Source of the DNA: Cephalotus follicularis
Lineage: Eukaryota > Streptophyta > Magnoliopsida > Oxalidales > Cephalotaceae
Assembly (NCBI GenBank): GCA_001972305.1
Contig: BDDD01000904.1
Coordinates: forward strand, 13,513 to 77,512
Direction: 5' to 3'
DNA: 64,000 bases
Position numbers and translations under genes: made by a program. The notes under the pieces are model-generated. The model did no database searches, was not told the DNA's origin, and was given only the letters and a program-made list of their open reading frames with translations. Shown in pieces: positions 12,047-23,726 of the stretch (the first letter of the stretch is position 1; every line of letters starts with the position of its first letter).

Positions 12047-14213
12047 TATTCCACATGCCCACTAGAATTGAAGTGTACGGCACTACACAAGTCAATTCTC
12101 ACATAACACATATCCGATCATACCTCGGATCACATATCTGATCACACCTCAGATCACATAAACTAGAATCGATTCATACGCCTCTATCATACATAGCGGA
12201 TCCATAAATCCACCTCATGGGATTTATTCATACACTCAGAGACGCCGTAGATTAATCACACCGCTACGGAAGTGTCACGTCCCCGTGCCAGGCCTGCGAC
12301 GTGCCTATGGTACGCCCCATAGGTGGGTACAATACTCAGTATTCAATTATTACGAAAACATTGATTTATCAAAATCAATTTAAAATCACATAAAATATGT
12401 TTTCACATAACATATCGGAAAACCGCTCACAACGGTATCATATCATAAATTCCATAACCCAAATCATCAACTCATTTACACTTTGCTATAAAGAGGTGAT
12501 CGTAACATATCATATCATTTCATATCATATGCATAAAGTCGGAATCATTTAAAAATAATGTCAAACCAACTTTATTTTCGAAACATGTCAAAAACATTAT
12601 CAATTTCATAAACGAAGAAGCATAGCATAAAGCAAAACTGATTTTATTTGATAAGATCATAAGAGTGTATCAAGGAACGAAGTATCCGTACCTTATGCGC
12701 TTACAATGTACTTACGGATAGATGATTCAACAAACTTTCACTTGAAGCACAATAATCTAAAAGACACCAAAGCCATACGTATAAGAGTCTAAGCCACACC
12801 AGAAACATTAAACAGACTCATTACTGTGTTTGGAAAAGACTCGGATAGATTCGGAGAACAAACGGAGCAAAACAGTTGAAAACAATACATTTCTGGACAA
12901 AACAGTCGACTATTACAGAGCACCAGTCGACTGAGGAAGCTTGGCAGTCGACTAATCACAAGGGCCAGTCGACTACTCAAACTATAATGCAGGCAGTCGA
13001 CTACTCAACCCAAGACAGTCGCCTGTGTTCATATGGCAGTCGACTGTTCATCCAATCCAGCCGGCTGTTCTGGACGACAGAACAGTAGGAAACTAGACAA
13101 TTCAATACAGAAACTGATTCAAACAAGTTCCACGTTAAACCAGAGACATATGGACACAAATATACGACCATATATGACCTCTAGGTGACATGGAAACACA
13201 AAATTGACACTGAACAAGATAATCAGTGGCTTAACATCAAAGGAGGACAAGAAAACATGCATACTTATATGTCCAGATTCTGTCCATTATCATTTACATA
13301 TGTTATAAAACCAGTTTGTGACAAGTCTAGGTATATCAAACATGTTAACAGACTTACTAACACTATGATTAAACATATATACATAAGAATTGAATCTAGA
13401 GGACAGTAAGAACATAAAACTGAAATTATGACATTGCAGCAAATTCATCACAGAAGGGAATGAATTTACTAACCTGTAATGATGTTAAGGACACAGAAAA
13501 TAGCAGAAGGAACATTACAACACAATCACAATCTGCTGCACACAGGGACAAAAGGAAACCAAAGGAAACCAAAACGAGGACATGCTTAGCAAACCAAACG
13601 AATTCAACTAAAAAAAACAACTAAAGGACTGAGATTACCTCTTCAAATTTACTGAAACGATTACACAGTAGATTACACAGGCTCACAAGGTAGAATTCGA
13701 CAATGGCTTGCAAGAAAAAGATGGAGGAAGATATAAAAATACAATGACACTCACAAAAGGAAAAAGGAAGACAAATCTGGCCATATATGGAAGAAGAGAG
13801 GATTTCCAGGGATTTAGAATGGAAAGAAGAGATTTTTGCCGTGTGGAAGTAATGAGGGAGGGAGAGAATTCGGGTGAAAGGAGGAAGAAGGAATAGGAAA
13901 GAAAGAAGAAAATAGGAAATAAAAGGAAATAAAAGAATTACAAGAAATAAAATAAAAGAATAATAGGAATTAAGAATTTTAAAATAAAAGAAAGTAATTG
14001 TTTTAATAAAATAATTTTGGATTATAATAAAATAAATAAGGCCCAAACCCAACATAGCATTACATACCAAAATTCGGATTGGTATCAGTCAGCCCAAATC
14101 ACATAAACCCAAAACAAAAAGGGCAACCGGCTTTTAAAATTAACCAAATTAAAAAGCCCGAAAACACACATAAAGAGTCCGTAAAAACACATACGAACAA
14201 GCAGGGTATTACA
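12047..14213 (-). mobile_element. 3' LTR of C, truncated at its 3' end
   Basis: It is nearly identical to 19524-21705; for instance 12361-12420 matches the other copy base for base. The segment equal to 18943-19523 is absent. The GTCGAC array and an AG-rich stretch are shared with the 5' LTR. ORFs in 12789-14333 are LTR sequence repeated at 20256-21798, not genes. Confidence 0.9.
12903..13067 (-). repeat. 21-bp-phased CAGTCGACTG array in the 3' LTR of C
   Basis: Motif starts are at 12903, 12924, 12945, 12966, 12994, 13016, 13037 and 13058, with intervals 21, 21, 21, 28, 22, 21 and 21. Most copies are the palindrome CAGTCGACTG or CAGTCGACTA; the last two variants are CAGTCGCCTG and CAGCCGGCTG. 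Spacers are less conserved, although TACTCAA follows several copies. Confidence 0.9.
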
Positions 14214-14227
14214 TCCACCCCCCCTAA
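14214..14227 (-). other. polypurine tract of C
   Basis: The minus strand reads AGGGGGGGTGGATG up to the 3' LTR start, the expected plus-strand primer. Confidence 0.7.
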
Positions 14228-14248
14228 AAAGAATATTTCGTCCCGAAA

Positions 14249-15349
14249 TCACAAACACAAACATACCTCAAACAAACAAGTGCGGATAACGCTCTCGAAT
14301 ATGCGCTCCCAAGTAGCCTCACGTTCGGGATGATTCCTCCACAGCACTTTCACAAAAGAAACGGTCTTGTTACGAGTAACCCGCTCCTGTCGGTCCAAAA
14401 TAGCCTCAGCCTTCTCGTCACAAGATAGATCCTCCCGAATACTGCACAATGGATAGTGAACCACATGTAGAGGATGATACTAATAACCTCTCAGCAAAGA
14501 CACGTGGAACACGTTATGGACGTGTGCTAACTGCGGAGGCAAAGCTAACCGATAAGCAACCGCGCCAATCTTCTCCAGAACTTCGAAAGGCCCGATAAAC
14601 CGCGGACTCAACTTTCCTTTCAGTCCAAAACATCGGACTCCTTTCCAAGGTGAAACTTTCAAGAACACATGTTCACCCACCTTGAACTCCAAATCCCTCC
14701 GATGTCTGTCCGTATAACTCTTCTGTTGAGATTGAGCTGCTTTCAATCTCTCCCTTGCTATTGCCACTTTCTCCGTAGTGATCTGCACTAGCTCGGGTCC
14801 CTCGATAACGCGCTCTCCAACCTCATCCCAACATGTCAGAGCTCGACACTTTCTCCCATACAGAGCTTCGAACGGAGCCATACCGATACTAGCATGCCAA
14901 CTGTTATTGTAGGCAAACTCCACCAAGCTCAAATACTCATCCCAGCTTCCAGTCCACTCCAAAGCACAAGACCTCAACATATCTTCTAAGGTCTGCATGG
15001 TTCCCTCAGTCTGCCCATCTATCTGTGGATGAAAAGTTGTACTGGAACTGAGCCTAGTACCACAAACTTTCTGAAACCCTTTCCAAAACCGTGAAGTGAA
15101 ACAAGGATCCCTATCCGAAACAATGGATACCGGAGTCCCATGCAGTCTCACTATCTCCTGCTGAAACACTTCAGCCAAACGATCCACCGAAAAGTCTTCT
15201 CGGATAGCCAAGAAGTGAGCCGATTTAGTCAATCGATCCACTACTACCCATATAGCATCATTCCTTCTGAAAGTTCTCGGCAAACCCGTAACAAAGTCCA
15301 TTGAAACGCTCTCCCATTTCCACACTGGGACTTCCGAGGGCTGTAACAA
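14249..15349 (-). pseudogene. integrase core, C-terminal domain and chromodomain of C
   Basis: The stretch open at 15349-14480 carries the integrase catalytic core: Asp in VVVDRLTKSAHF, Asp in SDRDPCF and Glu in DGQTEGT, so the D-D-E triad is kept. It then has [20 protein letters not shown] and a GPF/Y block (FIGPFEVLEKIG), ending HVHNVFHVS. A stop falls near 14478. The next frame, 14464-14249, has the chromodomain (NKTVSFVKVLW, HPEREATWE), which shifts frame right after TWE; the other frame gives RERYPHLF. The chromodomain is thought to guide insertion to modified histones. The product would not be made whole. Confidence 0.85.
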
Positions 15350-15368
15350 ACCACTAGCACACTGGTGC

Positions 15369-16407
15369 TCAATCTTTACTTACTGACAGATCAAACATTT
15401 TCCTACGTATTCTGCTACATCCCTTTTCATTCCATTCCATCCAGAAGTTCTTCTTCAAGTCTCTATACATTTTCGTAGAACCCGGATGTATAGAAAATGG
15501 AGAACTGTGTGCCTCTGACAAAACAACATCTGTGATAGAAGAATCTGCCGGAACACACAACCGATTACCCAGCCATATCACACCATGCTCATCCATGCGA
15601 AACTCTGATTGCTTACCCTTTTCAACATTCTGGACTAAGGCCCAAAGCTCACCATCATCACTCAGAGCTGTCTTAATCCGAGATATAAGAGTAGGCTCAA
15701 CATTCATTGCAGCTACACAACCTTCGAAACCCCGAACATACAGATGTAAATCCATCCGCTCCATATCAGCTATCAACTGCGGCTGAGTAAGCAAAGCCGC
15801 TACACTCCCAAAACTCTTTCGACTAAGAGCATCAGCTACCACATTTGCTTTACAAGGATGGTACTGAATATTCAGATCATAGTCTTTCAAAAGTTCTAAC
15901 CACCTTCTCTGACGCATGTTCAATTCTTTCTGCGTAAAGATGTACTTGAGACTCTTATGATCGGTAAAGACATCACAAGTTTCTCTGTATAAGTAGTGCC
16001 TCCAAATCTTCAACGCAAACACTACAGCTGCCAACTCGAGATCATGTGTAGGATAGTTCACCTCATAAGGCTTCAACTGTCTCGAAGCATAGGCTATCAC
16101 ATGACCGTGCTGCATCAAAACACACCCCAAACCCTTCTTAGAAGCATCACTGTAAATCTGGTATCCACCCGACCCAGATGGTAAATGAAGAATCGGTGCT
16201 GACACAAGACCATTCTTCAGTTTCTCAAAGCTTGCTTCACGCTCCTCATTCCATTCAAACTTAGCTCCTTTTCTCATAAGCTGAGTTAGTGGTAAGGCTA
16301 TAGAGGAAAAGCCTTCCACAAACCGCCTATAATATCCAGCCAAACCCAAGAAGCTCCTAACCTCCGTTACTGTGGTAGGTCTCGGACATTTAGTAATAGC
16401 CTCAACT
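15369..16407 (-). pseudogene. RNase H and integrase zinc finger of C
   Basis: The minus frame starts next to the inversion with VEAITK and [12 protein letters not shown], the thumb/connection end of gypsy reverse transcriptase. RNase H follows with Asp in SDASKKGLG, Glu in DLELAAVVF, Asp in TDHKSLKY and Asp in [10 protein letters not shown], so all four acidic positions are kept. The integrase N-terminus has [19 protein letters not shown], then breaks: the segment after KKNFW is shifted and the CxxC half of the HHCC finger is reached only in another frame near 15400. Confidence 0.8.
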
Positions 16408-16862
16408 TACTGTTCGGAATAAATACCCGCTACCGAGGATTGACGACTTGTTTGATCAACTCCAAGGTGCTCGGTATTTCTCTAATATCGATTTGAGATC
16501 AGGATATCATCAACTTCGTATAAAGGATGAAGATGTGCCTAAAACTGCTTTCCGTACTCAATATGGGCATTATGAGTTTCTGGTGATGCCTTTCGGACTC
16601 ACTAATGCACCGGCAGTTTTTATGGATCTGATGAATAGGGTGTTTCATGAGTACTTGGATCAGTTTGTGATTGTGTTCATAGATGACATTCTTGTGTATT
16701 CCAAGTCGAAGGAAAAGCATGAAAAACAGCTTCGCATTGTGCTGGGTATTTCTAAGGAAGAATCAGTTATACGCGAAGTTTTCGAAGTGTGAGTTCTGGT
16801 TGGAACAGGTGGCATTTTTGGGTCATGTGGTTACAGCTGAAGGTATCTGTGTGGATCCTGCC
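16408..16862 (+). pseudogene. inverted core of reverse transcriptase within C
   Basis: This block is on the plus strand while all other C genes are on the minus strand. It begins [15 protein letters not shown] at 16411 and runs through [10 protein letters not shown] and [11 protein letters not shown] to the catalytic [12 protein letters not shown] frameshift occurs near 16745, and another frame continues with FSKCEFWL and FLGHVV to VDPA. The minus-strand copy of this region is missing: the left neighbour resumes exactly at VEAITK and the right neighbour stops at KKDGSMR. About ten residues are lost at the right breakpoint. It is an inversion in place rather than an extra copy. Confidence 0.9.
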
Positions 16863-17796
16863 TCATAGACCCATCTTTCTTCTTCACAAAAAGAACCGGA
16901 GCACCCCACCGTGAAACACTAGGCCGAATGAAACCCCGATCCAACAGCTCTTGTAACTGTTCCTTCAACTCTTGCAGTTCCAACGGTGCCATTCTGTAAG
17001 GTGCCTTAGATAAATGTGCCGCCCCAGGAATGAGTTTGATGGTAAACTCCACTTCCTTTTGCGGTGGGAAACCCGGTAACTCCTCCGGAAACACATCATA
17101 AAATTCTCGTACCACAGGATAGTCTTCAAGGCGAGGCTCAACCTTTGAGACATCCTTCACAACAGCTAAGAAACCTTCAGCGCCCTTAGCCACCAACTTC
17201 CTAGCCTTCAGAGCTGATATAACTTTCACTTCTTTCCTAGGCTGTGATCCCTGATAAACAAAATCGGGTCTATTCACATCCCCAAACAAAATCCTCCGAG
17301 CGTAGCAGTCAATCGTAGCCCGATGACGATCCAACCAGTTCATACCCAGAATCATATCGAAGTCATACATATCGATAGGAAGAAGATACGCATCACAAAT
17401 CCGATCATCAAAAACAAGGGGACAAGCATAAAAACACTCAGATATCACAACAGAAGAACCCGTAGGGGTCGAAAGGACCAAAGCTGGATCTAGCAATTGT
17501 GAAGACATCCCAAGATGCCGAACAAAAGACCTTGCTACAACCGAGTGGGTCGATCCAGTATCATGCAAAACATAAGCCTTACGGTTACCAACAGAAATAA
17601 AGCCCAAAACAGTACCTGGTGCATTAGCAGGCTGCTGAGTCATGATAGCAAAGACACGACCTCCCACATTGCGCTGTCCGTGATCTGCATTGTTCCCCTT
17701 CCTTTCCTTTGCACGAGGATGAGGACAATCCTTCACGAAATGCCCTTTCTGACCACACACAAAACAGGCCCCAATAGCCTTGTAGCACACACCCAC
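16863..17796 (-). pseudogene. zinc knuckle, protease and N-terminal reverse transcriptase of C
   Basis: Open on the minus strand from 17796. It begins with a CCHC knuckle (CFVCGQKGHFVKDC, spacing C-x2-C-x4-H-x4-C). A pepsin-like retroelement protease follows, with catalytic HDTGSTHS and the late hydrophobic MILGMNWLDRH. Reverse transcriptase then starts with [43 protein letters not shown]. Coding sense ends at the inversion breakpoint at about 16863; the residues after SMR are out of family. This part is free of stops over about 930 bp. Confidence 0.85.
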
Positions 17797-18771
17797 CGGA
17801 TGCTGTCTACCACATACATCACACTTGGCAATCTGGACATCCGCAGCTCCCTGTGTCTGCCTTTGATCATTGCCGGGCTGTTGCTGTCCCTGGTTATCAG
17901 TCCTCTTCCCTCACTTGCCATTTCTGTTCTTATAATTCTGTCCAGAACCTTGCCCTTGAGAATCTCCTCTGTTTCTCTTTATGTCACTCTCCTGACGAGC
18001 TGCCTGGAAATCTAACCTTTCCAGCTCTATGTTCTTCGCTGCATTTGCCACCTCAGAAACATCAGCAAACCTGGTGTTGATCAGTTTACCCCGGAGCTGA
18101 TAGTGTAACTTCCACTTGAACTTTTCTGCCTACTCCAGTGTTGTCCCCGCCGCGGACCCAGTGAAACCAGCAAGCCTAGTAAAACGAGTCAAAAACTCCG
18201 TCACCGACTCTCCATCCTTCTGTCTGGTATTGATGAACTCCCTGGCGTAAGCCTCCTTATCAGCAGTGGGAAAGTACTGCTGATAAAAGACTTCACAAAA
18301 CTCGGACCAGGTCAAAGTCTCCGCATAATTACCACCCTTAGCGAAATCCACAGCCTTCCACCATTTCTGAGCATCACCCTCAAGCTTGTAAACAGCTAAC
18401 TTAATCTTCTGTTCATCACTGCAACCAAGCACATCAAAGATCTTATCCATATGAGCAATCCAGTGCTCAGCCTCCACCGGAGTCATGGCTGAGCTGAAAG
18501 ACTGCGGTCTCTGCTTCTGGAACCGCTCTAGCCAGATATAAGTAGGCGTGTCAGTCCTGCCCTCAGCTTCTCTTCCCATCTGAACATCAGCTGGAGCATC
18601 CTCCTCAACAACCGGCTCCCTACGGCCCTGATCCCTATTCTGCTGACCCAACACGCGTCGTACCTCCTGATCGATTGTCTGACGTACCAACTCCTCCATA
18701 GTAGGCTCATTTCGGACTTCTTGAGCCTCAGCAGGTGCAGTCCTCCGAGCAGTGTTCCTTGTACGTGTCAT
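17797..18771 (-). pseudogene. gag capsid region of C
   Basis: The minus-strand ATG at 18771 begins a gypsy-type gag. An N-terminal polar tail is followed by the retrotransposon-gag capsid fold (TYIWLERFQKQRP, EHWIAHMDKIF, DAQKWWKAV, WSEFCEVFYQQYFP, FINTRQKDGESVTEF). A TAG stop at 18130 interrupts the frame; reading on in the same frame gives the gag tail, a second stop near 17911, then CDVCGRQHPVGVC, a first knuckle just before the intact one. Both stops are one C-to-T change from a sense codon. The primer site is 155 bp upstream of the start codon. Confidence 0.85.
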
Positions 18772-18925
18772 CTACGAAAAGGCACTCAACACATAAAACA
18801 TCACAAGGAACAACAACCAAAGCAGAAAACACATCATAAAATCATAACCGAAACAGCCTAACCCAGTGTCTACCCAATCTCACAGGTCAAACCTAGTCAG
18901 GTCTTCTAAGGAAACAAAACCTGTA

Positions 18926-18937
18926 GCTCTGATACCA
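18926..18937 (-). other. primer-binding site of C
   Basis: On the minus strand it reads TGGTATCAGAGC, complementary to the 3' end of plant initiator tRNA-Met, five bases after the 5' LTR end. It starts minus-strand DNA synthesis. Confidence 0.9.
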
Positions 18938-19263
18938 AAATCTGTAACACCCCCAAACGGCGGGAGTCGTTACGGGTCATACTACAGAACTTATCATAAC
19001 ATATCTGATCATATACATAACCTATCATAGCATTACTTATTTTATTAGCCAAAAACGTGGCAGTCTTATCATAACAGAATCATTAAAAACTTAACGATTA
19101 ATCATTTCTGGAAAGACTTAAACATATCTAAGTTCCAAATTTAAAACATAAAAACATAATTATCAGTGTTTATGACCACTAGACATAACATAGGGTGGTC
19201 ATCTCTCGTTCACACATTCCCCCGCTGCTCCTGATAACCTGCCACATGGAAACAAAAACGCAG

Positions 19264-19278
19264 CTGAGCAAACCTCAG
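19264..19278 (-). other. LTR stem-loop (C copy)
   Basis: CTGAG at 19264-19268 pairs with CTCAG at 19274-19278 around a 5-nt loop, about 330 bp before the LTR 3' end. It is short but sits at the same place as the hairpins of the other LTRs. Confidence 0.5.
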
Positions 19279-20375
19279 TACGGATAAGGGAAATAAAACA
19301 GTAAACGATAAATTTAAAAGCAGTAAGATTTCAATAAAATTCATAATAAAAATCTTAAGCAATTAAAACAAATAATAGTCATAAATCACATTTATGCTTC
19401 CATAAAATCAATATATCTTTCAAAACATTTACGAAGCATTTTATAAAATCATTCACAAATCATAGGTTATACTAAGCCAAATACATATCACATAACATAA
19501 ATTCGGCAAGGGAGGCGCTAATTCCACATGCCCACTAGAATTGAAGTGTACGGCACTACTCAAGTCAATTCTCACATAACACATATCCGATCACACCTCA
19601 GATCACATATCTGGTCACACCTCAGATCACATAAACTAGAATCGATTCATACGCCTCTATCATACATAGCGGATCCATAAATCCACCTCATGGGATTTAT
19701 TCATACACTCAGAGACGCCATAGACTAATCACACCCCTACGAAAGTGTCACGTCCCCGTGCCAGGCCTGCGACGTGCCTATGGTACGCCCCATAGGTGGG
19801 TACAATACTCAGTATTCAATTATTGCGAAAACATTGATTTATCAAAATCAATTTAAAATCACATAAAATATGTTTTCACATAACATATCGGAAAACCGCT
19901 CACAACGGTATCATATCATAAATTCCATAACCCAAATCATCAACTCATTTAAACTTTGCTATAAAGAGGTGATCGTAACATATCATATCATTTCATATCA
20001 TATGCATAAAGTCGGAATCATTTAAAAATAATGTCAAACCAACTTTATTTTCGAAACATGTCAAAAACATTATCAATTTCATAAACGAAGAAGCATAGCA
20101 TAAAGCAAAACTGATTTTATTTGATAAGATCATAAGAGTGTATCAAGGAACGAAGTATCCGTACCTTATGCGCTTACAATGTACTTACGGATAGATGATT
20201 CAACAAACTTCCACTTGAAGCACAATAATCTAAAAGACACCAAAGCCATACGTATATGAGTCTAAGCCACACCAGAAACATTAAACAGACTCATTACTGT
20301 GTTTGGAAAAGACTCAGATCGATTCGGAGAACAAACGGAGCAAAACAGTTGAAAACAGTACATTTCTGGACAAAA

Positions 20376-20560
20376 CAGTCGACTATTACAGAGCACCAGT
20401 GGACTGAGGAAGCTTGGCTGTTGACTAATCACAAGGGTCAGTCGACTACTCAAACTATAATGTAGGCAGTCGACTGGTTCATAGATCCAGTCGACTACTC
20501 AACCCAAGACAGTCGACTGTTCATCCAATCTAGTCGACTGTCCACAGGAACAGCCGACTG
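20376..20560 (-). repeat. 21-bp-phased CAGTCGACTG array in the 5' LTR of C
   Basis: Motif starts are 20376, 20397, 20418, 20439, 20467, 20488, 20510, 20531 and 20551: intervals 21, 21, 21, 28, 21, 22, 21 and 20. Variants include CAGTGGACTG and CTGTTGACTA. Nine units are present against eight in the 3' LTR, and their order differs after the fourth. Confidence 0.9.
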
Positions 20561-21710
20561 TTCTGGACGACAGAACAGTAGGAAACTAGACAATTCAATA
20601 CAGAAACTGATTCAAATGAGTACCACTTTAAACCAGAGACATATGGACACAAATATACGACCATATATGACCTCTAGGTGACATGGAAACACAAAATTGA
20701 CACTGAACAAGATAATCAGTGGCTTAACTTCAAAGGAGGACAAGAAAACATGCATACTTATATGTCCAGATTCTGTCCATTATCATTTACATATGTTATA
20801 AAACCAGTTTGTGACTAGTCTAGGTATATCAAACATGTTAACAGACTTACTAACACTATGATTAAACATATATACGTAAGAATTGAAACTAGAGGACAGT
20901 GAGAACATAAAACTGAAATTATGACATTGCAGCAAATTCATCACAGAAGGGAACGAATTTACTAACCTGTAATGATGTTAAGGACATAGAAAACAGCAGA
21001 AGGAACACTACAACACAATCACAATATGCTGCACATAGGGACGAAAGGAAACCAAAGGAAACCAAAACGAGGACATGCTTAGCAAACCAAACGAATTAAC
21101 TCAAAAGAACAACTAAAGGACTGAGATTACCTCTTCAAATTTACTGAAATGATTACACAGTAGATTACACAGGCTCACAAGGTAGAATTTGGCAGTGGCT
21201 TGCAAGAAAAAGATGGAGGAAGATATAAAAATACAATGACACTCACAAAAGGAAAAAGGAAGACAAATCTGCCCACATATGGAAGAAGAGAGGATTTCCA
21301 AGGAATTAGAATGGAAAGAAGAGATTTTTGCCGTGTGGAAGTAATGAGGGAGGGAGAGAATTCGGGTGAAAGGAGGAAGAAGGAATAGGAAAGAAAGAAG
21401 AAAATAGGAAATGAAAGGAAATAAAAGAATTACAAGAAATAAAATAAAAGAATAATAGGAATTAAGAATTTTAAAATAAAAGAAAGTAATTGTTTTAATA
21501 AAATAATTTTGGATTATAATAAAATAAATAAGGCCCAAACCCAACATTGCATTACATACCAAAATTCGGACTGGTATCAGTCAGCCCAAATCACATAAGC
21601 CCAAAACAAAAAGGGCAACCGACTTTTAAAATTAACCAAATTAAAAAGCCCGACAACACACATAAAGAGTCCGTAAAAACACATACGAACAAGCAGGGTA
21701 TTACATCTAT

Positions 21711-22600
21711 CATACTCCCAGTACTGTCTTCCAACAGGAAGTCCTTCTCAAGAAAAGTAGCATGTGTGGCTACAAACACTTTGTTGTCAGGTGAGTAATA
21801 TAAATAATATCCTCTTATTTCTGAGGATATCCCACAAGTTTACATTTTATGGACCTAGATTCCAATTTATTTGCTACTACCTACTGAACATATGCAGGAC
21901 AACCCCATATCCTTAGATAACTAAGATTAGGTTTCTTCCCGTTCCATATCTCATATGGGGTTTTGGGAGCATATTTCGTTGGAGTCATGTTTAATAAGAG
22001 AATAGCAGTCTCCAAAGCATAACCCCAGCAAGACAGCAGAAGTCCATCATCACTCATCATGCTACGCACCATGTCAAGCAATGTACGATTTCTCCTTTCA
22101 GACACACCATTATGCTATGGTGTTCCCGGAGGGGTCCACTGAGAGATAATCCCATTATCTCTGAGATAAGTTAAAAACTCGGTGGAGAGATACTCACCAC
22201 CTCGATCTGATCGAAGAGTCTTTAGACTTTTACCAGTCTATTTCTCTACTTCCTGTCTGAATTCTTTGAACTTTTCAAAGGCTTCAGATTTGTGTCGCAT
22301 AAGGTACAAATAACCCAAACGAGAATGATCATCCGTAAAGGTTATGAAGTAGGAATATCCACCTCTGGCATCAACAGTCATTGATCCACATACATCAGTG
22401 TGTACTAGACCTAGCAGTTCTGGGGTCCTTTCCCCTTTCCCTGTGAAGGGAGATTTGGTCATTTTACCTTTAAGACAGGGTTCACAAGTTGAAAGCAGTT
22501 GATACGTTGAAAAATCAAAGTATCCATCCGAGATCAACCTGTGGACTCTTTTCTCACTTATATGACCAAGTCTGCAGTGCCATAGGTAGTATTGATTAAC
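21711..22600 (-). pseudogene. copia integrase of B
   Basis: Minus strand from 22600. The HHCC finger reads YLWHCRLGH and later CEPCLKGK. The core shows a first Asp in HTDVCGSM and the following FTDDHSRLGYLYL. A second open part, 22105-21881, holds NRTLLDMVRSMM, WGYALETA, APKTPYEIWNGKKP and WGCPAYV. The tail to 21711 reads VFVATHATFLEKDFLLED, the normal link toward reverse transcriptase, and is cut by insertion of C. Stops separate the parts, for example at 22107 and 22237. Confidence 0.85.
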
Positions 22601-23081
22601 TTGATCTCTCTTTCTTTTCTTGTTTTTTTTTCATATTGAAAACAGTCTCATGTTTACTCAATATAAATAATCCATCATGAAGGAAACATTTTGCACAAAT
22701 CATATTATTAAATAAAATAAAACAACACTTGTCTTTAAAAATAATATGAAAACCTTCAGCATCTAATGCTGGAATATAAATAATATTACGCAAAATGCGA
22801 GGCGAATAAACACAATGTTTGAGTTGTAAACTCTGGCTCTAAGGCAACAAAATATAAACCGATCCTATAGCTATGGCTTCAATAATGGAACCATCTGCAA
22901 GCCATAGATCTCCCTCACCCTTCTCAATGTTTCTTCTGTCTGTGAGGGTCTGTAAATTAGAATATATGTGAATACCACATCCGCTGTCTAAAATCCAGGA
23001 AGATGAATTAGAAATATTCATATTCACCTCTATATAAGACAAATAGGGCATACCTTTGCCAATTGATCTAGGGAATGTCAC
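22601..23081 (-). pseudogene. copia protease and spacer of B
   Basis: The minus frame open at 23081-22839 has SSWILDSGCGIHI, with the Asp-Ser-Gly active site of a retroelement aspartic protease, then GDLWLADGSIIEA, the conserved flap side. The next part, open at 22793-22596, has RNIIYIPALDAEGF and ends in a lysine-rich spacer that leads into the integrase finger. A stop separates the two. It would process the copia polyprotein if intact. Confidence 0.8.
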
Positions 23082-23721
23082 TCAGTTCCTTTTCCAATGT
23101 CTCGGCTTTCCACAGTGGAAGCACGGTCCCTTAGCAGGAGTTTCTGAGGCAGACTCCTCAGCAGGTGCAACTCTTGCGACAGTGTCCGGCGTAGAATCAG
23201 CTTGCTGGTTTGTCTGATTAGGTGGTCTGGCTTTCCCTGGTTTGAAAGATGCCAATCGTGGTGGTATCATCCCATTTTTAGTCTTCCCCTTCTCAAAGGT
23301 TGGACTTTCCCTTCCTCTTGGGCCTACGGGACAGCACTACCATCATGACTGGCGCCTTGCCCATATTCATGTTCACTTCGGCTTCCCTCAGCATATTTAG
23401 AAGGTAAGGCAGAGTAGCTGATATCCTATTCATGTTAAAATCTATGATGAAACCAGAGAAGGATGGTGGAAGTGAATAAAGGATCAGATATGTGCTTAAT
23501 TTAGCATCCTGAATGATGCCAAGAGCAGCAAGACGTTCAATCGCATTGATCATCTTAAGCACATGATCATTAGCAGAAGATCCTTCAGCCATATAGCTCA
23601 ACAGTGAGCTGAAACCGAGCGTTCCTACTATTTTCTCCATATAACTCGCGGAGATGTAGCAGGACTTCCCTAGAGTCATCGATTCATGCTAGACTTATAG
23701 GGCATTGCTCATCGATGCCAT
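23082..23721 (-). pseudogene. C-terminal gag and zinc knuckle of B
   Basis: It resumes gag right after insertion of A. Minus-strand text from 23721 includes MASMSNAL, two adjacent stops near 23690 (each one C-to-T from CAA or CAG), then HESMTLG. After a frameshift come KMINAIERLAALG, LILYSLPPSFSGF and FNMNR, a gag capsid pattern. The knuckle near 23100 is CFHCGKPRHWKRN followed by a stop where the last Cys should be, so the CCHC finger is incomplete. Confidence 0.8.
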
Positions 23722-23726
23722 TAGGT

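Larger units (their letters stand above)
12047..21705 (-). mobile_element. Ty3/gypsy chromovirus C, nested in B
   Basis: The 5' LTR is 18943-21705 and the 3' LTR is 12047-14213. Both start TGTAATACCCTGC on the minus strand, and only the 5' LTR has its 3' terminus (...GGGGGTGTTACA). A tRNA-Met primer site and a polypurine tract flank the 4.73-kb internal region. Gag, protease, reverse transcriptase, RNase H, integrase and chromodomain are present. The last ~580 bp of the 3' LTR are missing together with adjacent copia B sequence, so only one side (TCTAT at 21706) of the target duplication remains. The LTRs share long identical stretches, so insertion is fairly recent. Confidence 0.9.
18943..21705 (-). 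mobile_element. 5' LTR of C
   Basis: It is 2763 bp with TGTAATACC at 21705 and ...GGTGTTACA at 18943 on the minus strand. It carries one more unit in its GTCGAC array than the 3' LTR. The ORFs at 20256-20465 and 21113-21798 are LTR sequence without domains. Confidence 0.9.

Noticed and set aside
13621-14070. 149-codon minus-strand ORF repeated at 21113-21562
   Set aside because: Both copies are in the LTRs of C. Recurrence reflects LTR identity, and the product is an F/L/S-rich translation of AT-rich DNA.
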